Assembly (NCBI GenBank): GCA_903906325.1
Contig: CAIVJV010000028.1
Location: 1-6,150 of the forward strand
DNA from: an uncultured Gemmatimonadota bacterium
GTDB taxonomy: Bacteria > Gemmatimonadota > Gemmatimonadetes > Gemmatimonadales > Gemmatimonadaceae
Reading direction: 5' to 3'
Length of the DNA stretch: 6,150 nt
How positions within the stretch are numbered: position 1 is the stretch's first letter; each line of letters begins with the position of its first letter. The position numbers and the translations under genes are program-made. This document shows, piece by piece, positions 1-4,786 of the stretch. The notes under the pieces were generated by a model, which saw nothing but the letters and a program-made list of their open reading frames with translations, was not told where the DNA came from and did no database searches.

Positions 1-1
1 C

Positions 2-1258
2 CGGTGGGTCATCTGGGAGGCGGCGCGCGCGGTCGGGACCTATCCCGCGTCGATCCACGGGTTCTACATGGCCCGGGGCCGCGGGGATGTCCCCCCGGTG
101 ACGGTGCCGGCCATGAACATCCGGGGTGCCTCGTACGACACCATGCGGTCGATCTTCCTCACCGCGAACGCGATGGACGGTGGGGCCTTCATCCTCGAGA
201 TCGCACGCTCGGAGATCGCATACACCGAGCAGAGTCCCGATGCGTATGTGAGCGTGGCCCTCGCCGCCGCGCTTCGCGAGGGGTTCCGTGGACCGGTCTT
301 CATCCAGGGCGATCACTTCCAGGTGAATGCCAAGAAGTACAAGGCCGACCCGACCACCGAGCTCGATGCGGTGAAGCAGCTCGTGCGCGAGGGGATCGCC
401 GCGGGCTTCTACAACATCGACCTCGACACCTCGACCCTCGTCGATCTCGCCCATCCGACCCTCGACGCGCAGCAGCGGCTGAACTACGAGCTCGGGGTGG
501 AGCTCACGCGGTTCGCACGGGCCCTCGAGCCCGCGGGGATCACCGTCTCACTCGGCGGGGAGATCGGGGAGGTGGGGACGGAGAACTCCACGGTGCCGGA
601 GCTCGAGGCGTTCATGGATGGCTACAACCGCACGCTGGCTGCACAGGCGCCGGGGATGGTGGGGCTCTCCAAGATCTCGGTGCAGTCGGGGACCTCGCAC
701 GGCGGGGTGGTGCTCCCCGATGGGTCGATCGCCGAGGTGGCGCTCGACTTCCAGACGCTCGAGGATCTCTCACGCGTCGCCCGGCAGCGGTACGGACTCT
801 CGGGTGCCGTACAGCACGGCGCCTCGACCCTCCCGGACGGCGCCTTCCACCACTTTCCGCGCACCGAGACCTCGGAGATCCATCTCGCGACGGGGTTCCA
901 GAACATGCTGTACGACCATCTCCCGGCGGCGTTGCGCGAGGCGATCTACGCCTGGCTCCGCGTGCATGCGGCCGAGGAGCGGAAGGCCGGCGACTCGGAC
1001 GAGCAGTTCTTCTACAAGACCCGCAAGAAGGCGCTGGGGCCGTTCAAGCGACAGCTCTGGGATCTCCCGGCCGAGGTGCGGCAGACGTTAGCCGCCGCCT
1101 ACGATGCGAAGTTCACCTTCCTCTTCGAGCAACTCGCGGTGCGGGGCACCAAGGCGGGGGTGCGGCGCTTCGTGACCGACACGCCGGTGGTGCGCCAGGC
1201 GCCGGGGATGGCGGTCGTCGTGGAGGCCGCGCCGGATGACGCGGACGCCGGTGAGTAA
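2..1258 (+). CDS. Class II fructose-bisphosphate aldolase-type protein, 5'-truncated by window edge
   Basis: Metal-dependent aldolase; family members split fructose-1,6-bisphosphate (or related ketose bisphosphates) into two trioses in the cytoplasm. The frame is open to the window edge, and the 22 codons before the Met at base 68 still look like this protein, so the true start lies upstream. Residues below count from that Met. The N-terminal barrel strand is VPAMNIRG (14-20). GDHFQVN (81-87) carries the catalytic Asp82 and metal ligand His83. GGEIGEVG (163-170) matches the family Glu-Gly loop. SGTSHGG (207-213) supplies His211 and VQHGAS (248-253) supplies His250, the other two expected metal ligands. 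SEIHLATGF (269-277) matches the family's KINVATD phosphate-binding strand. The barrel ends near 285 and about 110 further residues follow, longer than ordinary family members and reminiscent of GatZ/KbaZ-like tails. The exact substrate is uncertain; a tagatose-bisphosphate aldolase-like role is possible. It overlaps the next gene by 23 bases. Confidence 0.88.
   Translation, partial: RWVIWEAARAVGTYPASIHGFYMARGRGDVPPVTVPAMNIRGASYDTMRSIFLTANAMDGGAFILEIARSEIAYTEQSPDAYVSVALAAALREGFRGPVFIQGDHFQVNAKKYKADPTTELDAVKQLVREGIAAGFYNIDLDTSTLVDLAHPTLDAQQRLNYELGVELTRFARALEPAGITVSLGGEIGEVGTENSTVPELEAFMDGYNRTLAAQAPGMVGLSKISVQSGTSHGGVVLPDGSIAEVALDFQTLEDLSRVARQRYGLSGAVQHGASTLPDGAFHHFPRTETSEIHLATGFQNMLYDHLPAALREAIYAWLRVHAAEERKAGDSDEQFFYKTRKKALGPFKRQLWDLPAEVRQTLAAAYDAKFTFLFEQLAVRGTKAGVRRFVTDTPVVRQAPGMAVVVEAAPDDADAGE
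1222..1226 (+). promoter_or_regulatory. Ribosome binding site of the YihY-family gene
   Basis: GGAGG lies inside the end of the aldolase gene, 9 bases before the ATG at 1236. It supports that ATG over the in-frame GTG at 1251, which has no comparable Shine-Dalgarno sequence in front of it. Confidence 0.6.
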
Positions 1259-2255
1259 GGCGCCGCGGGGGACCGCCGAGGGGCCGGTGCGCGCCGTGGT
1301 GATGTTCATCCGCGCGGTGTTCCGTCGCTTCCAGGTGGACGATGCCACCTTCCTCGCGGGCGGCGTCGCCTTCAACGTGCTCCTCGCCGGGATCCCCTTC
1401 GTGCTCCTCTTGGCCGCGGGGCTCGGCTTCTTGCTGCGGCGCTCTCCGGACACCGTGGCGCCGGCGGTGCAGGGGGTCCTCGCGAACCTCTTCCCGTCGG
1501 CGTCTGGGTCGGGGGGCTCGATCCTCGACCCGGTGCTCGCGGAGATCGTGCGGACGCGGGCGGCGGTGGGTGCGGGCGGTGCGCTGAGCTTCGCGTGGTT
1601 CGCCTCGCAGCTCTTCGGCACGCTGCGCAACGTGCTGGCCTTCGTCTTCATGCACGGCAAGGAGCGGAGCTTCGTGCACGGGAAGTTGATCGACATCAAC
1701 CTCGTCCTCTTCTCGCTCCTCCTCGTGGTCCTCTGGGTCTCGACCAACACCTGGTTGGCGGTCACCTCCGGCCAGGTCGGGACCCAGCTCGCGGGCCAAG
1801 GGGTCTTGGCGGGGACGACCTCGACCATCGTCTATGTCGCGGGGCGCACCCTCTCCCTCGTGGTGGTCTTCGGCATCTTCGCCGCCCTCTATCGTTTCCT
1901 CCCGCTGCGGGCCATCCCCTGGCAACCGATCCTCGCCGGGAGCGCCACCGCCACGGTGATGTTCGAGGTCGCGCGCGCCCTCTTCGCGGCCTTCTTCTTC
2001 CAGTCGGCGCCGGCCTCGCTCTACACGGGGACACTCGGGGCGATCTTCACCGTGATCTTCTGGACCTACTACGCGGCGCTGATCTTCATCGTCGGCGCCG
2101 AGGTCGCCCATGTGACGGAGCTGCGCCTGATCGAGGCGGGGAAGCTCCCGCCGCGCACCGAACTGTTGATCGATCGGTCCACCACGCTCGAGATGAACCT
2201 CTCGGAGATCATGGAGCAGACGCGGCAGCGCCGCTCCGACGCCATCCGGCGATGA
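1236..2255 (+). CDS. YihY/BrkB family inner-membrane protein
   Basis: A 339-residue polytopic membrane protein of the YihY/BrkB (formerly 'ribonuclease BN') family; its molecular function is not settled, and the RNase BN name came from a mistaken assignment. About six hydrophobic segments are visible, near residues 40-68, 113-137, 151-177, 194-219, 229-255 and 265-292. Family signatures are LAGGVAFNVLLAGIPF in helix 1, a Trp-containing helix 2 followed by Arg131 and Phe136, YRFLPLRAIPW (219-229) before helix 5, and YTGTLGAIFTVIFW to GAEVAH (263-292) in helix 6. The cytoplasmic ends are charged; the C-terminal 45 residues are hydrophilic and end in an Arg-rich tail. The ATG at 1236 is chosen for the well-spaced GGAGG and the family-typical length. 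It overlaps the aldolase by 23 bases and the threonine aldolase by 4 (ATGA), suggesting translational coupling. A transport role is possible but not shown. Confidence 0.9.
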   Translation: MTRTPVSKAPRGTAEGPVRAVVMFIRAVFRRFQVDDATFLAGGVAFNVLLAGIPFVLLLAAGLGFLLRRSPDTVAPAVQGVLANLFPSASGSGGSILDPVLAEIVRTRAAVGAGGALSFAWFASQLFGTLRNVLAFVFMHGKERSFVHGKLIDINLVLFSLLLVVLWVSTNTWLAVTSGQVGTQLAGQGVLAGTTSTIVYVAGRTLSLVVVFGIFAALYRFLPLRAIPWQPILAGSATATVMFEVARALFAAFFFQSAPASLYTGTLGAIFTVIFWTYYAALIFIVGAEVAHVTELRLIEAGKLPPRTELLIDRSTTLEMNLSEIMEQTRQRRSDAIRR

Positions 2256-3280
2256 CCGGGCTCCCGATCGACCTGCGGAGCGATACCGTCACCCGGCCCT
2301 CCGCGGCGATGCGGCGGGCGATGGCGGAGGCCGAGGTCGGCGACGACGTGCTCGACGGGGACCCGACGGTGCGCGCCCTCGAGTCGCGCGTCGCCGAGCT
2401 CCTCGGGAAGCCGGCCGCGCTCTTCTTCCCCTCCGGGACGATGGCGAACCAGGCGGCGCTCTGGTTGCTCGGCGAGCCGGGCACGGAGGTCTATGCGCAC
2501 GAGGACTCCCACATCGTGAATTGGGAGATCGCCGGGACGGCGGGGCTCGTCGGGTTGCAGGTGCGTGTCGTGCGCGGGGCGCCGGTGCTCGAGGCCGATG
2601 CGCTGCGCGCCGCCTTCCGGCCGGCGTCGATCCATGCGCCGCGTGCCTCGGTGGTCTGCGCGGAGAACACGCACAACGGGGCGGGGGGGATGGTCACGCC
2701 GCTCGCCCATCTGCGAGCCATCCAGGCGACGGCCGCCGACCAGGGGCTCCCCGTCCACCTCGACGGGGCGCGGCTCTGGAACGCCCACGTGGCGACTGGG
2801 ACACCGCTCGCGGACTTCGCGGCCTGCGCGGCGACGGTGATGGTGTCGTTCTCCAAGGGGCTCGGGGCCCCGGTCGGCGCCTGCCTCGCCGGGGATGCCG
2901 AGCCGATGCGCCGCGCCTGGGAGGTGCGGAAGCGCTTCGGCGGCGGGATGCGCCAGTCGGGGATCCTCGCAGCGGCCGCGCTCCATGGGATCGACCACCA
3001 CCTTCCGCGGCTCGGGGAGGATCATGCGCGGGCCCGTCGCTTGGCCGCCGCCCTCGCCGAGGTCCCGGGGGTCCAGGTGGTCCCCCCCGATACGAACATC
3101 GTGATGTGTGACCTCACCGGGGGCCTGACCGCGCCCGAGGTCGTCGCGCGGGCGAAGGCCGCGGGGGTCCTCGTCACCGCGTGGCATCCGACACGGGTGC
3201 GGTGCGTGCTGCATCTCGATATCGATGAGGCGGCGTTGGCGCGCGCCTCGATGGTGCTCGCCGAGGTCCTGGCGGCGTGA
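2252..3280 (+). CDS. ltaE: Low-specificity L-threonine aldolase
   Basis: A PLP-dependent fold-type I enzyme of 342 residues that cleaves L-threonine or L-allo-threonine to glycine and acetaldehyde in the cytoplasm. The N-terminal signature DLRSDTVTRP (7-16) and GDDVLDGDPTV (30-40) are classic for the family. FFPSGTMAN (58-66) binds the cofactor phosphate. His87 in DSHIVNWE corresponds to the catalytic His of E. coli LtaE. ENTHNG (138-143) and HLDGAR (169-174) hold the PLP-contacting residues, and SKGLGAPVG (201-209) holds Schiff-base Lys202. GGGMRQSGILAAA (230-242) and the C-terminal HLDI strand also match. All key residues are present and length is normal (E. coli LtaE has 333). The ATG at 2252 overlaps the upstream stop as ATGA and puts DLRSDT at the expected position; no strong Shine-Dalgarno is seen, so coupling to yihY translation is likely. 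Stereospecificity cannot be read from sequence. Confidence 0.95.
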   Translation: MTGLPIDLRSDTVTRPSAAMRRAMAEAEVGDDVLDGDPTVRALESRVAELLGKPAALFFPSGTMANQAALWLLGEPGTEVYAHEDSHIVNWEIAGTAGLVGLQVRVVRGAPVLEADALRAAFRPASIHAPRASVVCAENTHNGAGGMVTPLAHLRAIQATAADQGLPVHLDGARLWNAHVATGTPLADFAACAATVMVSFSKGLGAPVGACLAGDAEPMRRAWEVRKRFGGGMRQSGILAAAALHGIDHHLPRLGEDHARARRLAAALAEVPGVQVVPPDTNIVMCDLTGGLTAPEVVARAKAAGVLVTAWHPTRVRCVLHLDIDEAALARASMVLAEVLAA

Positions 3281-3959
3281 CGACCGCTGAGGAGTCACCG
3301 GGGAGCGCCTCCCTCCGACTCCTGGCGGCCGGGGAGCGCGAGCTCCAGCGCATCGTGCTCGACATGCACGACGGTCCGGTGCAGGACCTCTTCGCGGCGG
3401 TCTCGCATCTCCAGCTGTTGACCCGCGAGCTCGCCGCGCTCCCCGAGGCGCAGCGGCGCACGCAGCAGGCGATCCAACTCCTCGAGCGCGCGTTGGGCGA
3501 GATCCGAACGCTGATCGGCGTCTTCCGCCCCCCCGGCTTCGAGCGGCGGGACCTCGGCGCCATCCTCGAGGGGCTCGTCGTGCAGCATGAGGCGATGACC
3601 GACCAGTCGGTGGAGCTCACGCTCGATCCGGCCCTCGGGGATGCCCCCCTCCCGACGAAGATCGCGCTGTACCGGATCCTCCAGGAGGCGCTGGCCAACA
3701 GCCATCGGCATGCGGCCGCGACGCGGCTCATGGTGACGGTGGAACGAACGGCGCGCGCCTTCGCGCTGACGGTCAGTGATGACGGGCGAGGGTTCGAATC
3801 GCGACGCGTCCTCGCGGCGGAGGCAGACGTGGTGTCGAAGGCGGCCACTTCGGCCTCCGCGGGATCCAGGATCGGGTGGGGATGCTCGGGGGCACCTTCG
3901 CGATCGAGAGCGCCCCGGGGCAGGGGACGACGCTGCGCATCACCCTCCCCACCGCCTGA
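3277..3959 (+). CDS. NarL-type sensor histidine kinase, frameshifted near its C-terminus
   Basis: A small soluble kinase expected to autophosphorylate on His and pass the phosphate to the regulator encoded next. The GTG start overlaps the ltaE stop (GTGA). Residues about 15-85 form the HisKA_3 dimerisation domain with phospho-acceptor His31 in LDMHDGPVQDL (28-38). The HATPase domain shows the N box LQEALANSHRHA (135-146, Asn141) and G1 box DDGRGF (168-173). After that the starting frame degenerates into Ser/Arg/Pro-rich sequence and runs to a stop at 4030-4032, inside the next gene. The expected remainder, GGHFGLRGIQDRVGMLGG through GQGTTLRITLP, is encoded in the -1 frame and ends at TGA 3957-3959. 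A one-base loss (or two-base gain) between about 3796 and 3842 explains this; repaired length would be about 227 residues. There is no transmembrane or PAS/GAF sensor part. It could be a sequencing error, a real inactivating mutation or, less likely, recoding. Confidence 0.85.
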
Positions 3960-3968
3960 GCGACCGAG

Positions 3969-4607
3969 ATGGCGATCCGCATCGGTCTCGCCGACGACCA
4001 CGCGATCGTGCTGGAGGGGTTGCGCGCGCTGATCGATGGCGAGGCGGACATGACGGTGGTGGGCGCGGCGACCGATGGCGATGCCGTGGCGGCCTTGGTG
4101 CGGCAGACGACTCCCGACGTCCTCGTGCTCGATTACGAGATGGGGGGGCGTCGGGCGCCAGAGGTCATCGCGGCCCTCCGGCAGCAGGGGCACCCACCGC
4201 GGATCCTCATCCTGACCGCCTACCACGACGGGGAGACGATCCGCTCGGCGCTGGAGTCAGGGGCGGAGGGGCTGGCCCTCAAGACCGCCTCCCCGCAGCA
4301 GACCCTCGCGGCGATCCGCCAGGTGATGGCGGGGCAGCTCGTCTTCCCGCAGGCGGCGCGTCGGTGGCTCGACGCCCGGCCGGGGACGCGCGGGGACGAG
4401 GTCACGGCCCGTGAGCGGGAGGTCTGGGGGCTGATCGCCGAGGGGCTCACCAACGTGCAGATCGCGGAGCGCCTGGCCCTCTCGGAGAACACGGTCAAGT
4501 TCCACGTGCAGCACCTCTTCCAGAAGCTCGGGGTCAAGAACCGGACGGAGGCGGCGCTGCGCCATGCGGGGTCGGGGCGGGTGCCCCGGGGGCCAGCCAC
4601 CGGTTAA
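3969..4607 (+). CDS. NarL/FixJ-family response regulator
   Basis: A 212-residue two-component transcription factor, likely phosphorylated by the adjacent kinase and then binding DNA. The receiver domain (about 2-118) has the acidic pair Asp9-Asp10 in LADDHAIV, phospho-acceptor Asp55 in VLVLDYEM, Thr83 in ILTAY and Lys105 in LALKTAS, so it looks phosphorylatable. The C-terminal LuxR-type helix-turn-helix covers about 145-200: VTAREREVWGLIAEG, then NVQIAERLALSENTVKFH, then LFQKLGVKNRTEA. A short basic Gly/Pro/Arg tail follows. The residue after DYEM is Gly rather than the usual Pro of the DxxMP motif. The ATG at 3969 begins 9 bases after the repaired kinase stop and places the receiver at the normal position; no clear Shine-Dalgarno is present. 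Targets are unknown, and no binding-site repeat is visible in the window. Confidence 0.95.
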   Translation: MAIRIGLADDHAIVLEGLRALIDGEADMTVVGAATDGDAVAALVRQTTPDVLVLDYEMGGRRAPEVIAALRQQGHPPRILILTAYHDGETIRSALESGAEGLALKTASPQQTLAAIRQVMAGQLVFPQAARRWLDARPGTRGDEVTAREREVWGLIAEGLTNVQIAERLALSENTVKFHVQHLFQKLGVKNRTEAALRHAGSGRVPRGPATG

Positions 4608-4609
4608 CT
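4604..4609 (+). promoter_or_regulatory. Possible -10 element for ffs
   Basis: TTAACT ends 6 bases before the predicted 5' end of the SRP RNA at 4616, the right distance for a -10 box, and overlaps the regulator's stop codon. It matches TATAAT at only three positions and no -35 hexamer is visible upstream, so this is tentative. ffs could instead be transcribed from further upstream and processed. Confidence 0.25.
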
Positions 4610-4615
4610 TGAGGA

Positions 4616-4711
4616 GTCCCAGGCCCCGGGGGTCGGCAGTCCATCAACCCCGCCAGGGCCGAAAGGCAGCAACGGTACGTGTGACGGTCGTCGCTCCGTC
4701 AGGCCTGGGGC
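4616..4711 (+). ncRNA. ffs: Signal recognition particle 4.5S RNA (small bacterial type)
   Basis: The RNA of the signal recognition particle; with Ffh it targets nascent membrane proteins to FtsY at the membrane. The universal domain IV core is CGCCAGGGCC-GAAA-GGCAGCAACGGTA (4651-4677): stem GCC/GGC, a GAAA (GNRA) tetraloop at 4661-4664, and the CAGG/AGCA internal loop that Ffh binds. The ends pair in a 10-base-pair helix, GTCCCAGGCC (4616-4625) with GGCCTGGGGC (4702-4711), including one G-U pair. The total of about 96 bases and lack of an Alu domain fit the short 4.5S class. It lies 8 bases after the response-regulator stop and 75 bases before dnaX, a location shared by many bacteria. The end positions are estimated from pairing and may be off by a few bases. 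Confidence 0.93.
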
Positions 4712-4713
4712 AT

Positions 4714-4767
4714 TCGCGCGGGAGAGTGGCCGGTCGCACCGGTTCGCTCCCCGCGCGAGTCTGTTTC
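4714..4767 (+). terminator. Nested hairpin, probable terminator after ffs
   Basis: TCGCGCGGG (4714-4722) pairs perfectly with CCCGCGCGA (4750-4758). Inside it CCGGT (4730-4734) pairs with ACCGG (4738-4742) around a CGC loop. The outer stem is followed by GTCTGTTTCT, a modest T-rich stretch and the only one nearby. The position directly behind the SRP RNA and before dnaX suits an intrinsic terminator, but the T tract is weak, so a role as an RNA-processing or 3'-stabilising structure is also possible. Confidence 0.5.
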
Positions 4768-4774
4768 TGGGCGC

Positions 4775-4780
4775 TATCTT
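4775..4780 (+). promoter_or_regulatory. Probable -10 element of dnaX, leaderless arrangement
   Basis: TATCTT matches TATAAT at four of six positions and fits the TANNNT form common in high-GC bacteria. It ends 6 bases before the dnaX ATG at 4787, so transcription would begin at or beside the A of the start codon. No Shine-Dalgarno sequence is present between it and the ATG, which supports a leaderless message. No good -35 hexamer is visible at the usual distance. Confidence 0.45.
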
Positions 4781-4786
4781 TCGGTC

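Noticed and set aside
4..1239. A 411-codon + strand frame over the aldolase gene
   Set aside because: Low-complexity Arg/Gly-rich translation without motifs; the aldolase frame at 2-1258 carries all family residues.
1595..2251. Upstream extension of the threonine aldolase frame into the YihY gene
   Set aside because: Those residues are Arg/Gly/His-rich shadow of the YihY gene; the family N-terminus DLRSDTVTRP fixes the start at 2252.
2069..3298. A 409-codon - strand frame opposite the threonine aldolase
   Set aside because: Composition (Arg, Gly, His, Pro) and position are typical of an antisense shadow; no ribosome binding site or domain is seen.
3799..3842. A programmed -1 ribosomal frameshift in the kinase gene
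   Set aside because: No slippery heptamer is present; an indel or sequence error is simpler, though recoding is not formally excluded.
3776..4414. A 212-codon + strand frame spanning the kinase/regulator junction
   Set aside because: It is in a third frame, neither the kinase's start frame nor its continuation, and is Arg/Gly/Asp-rich without motifs.
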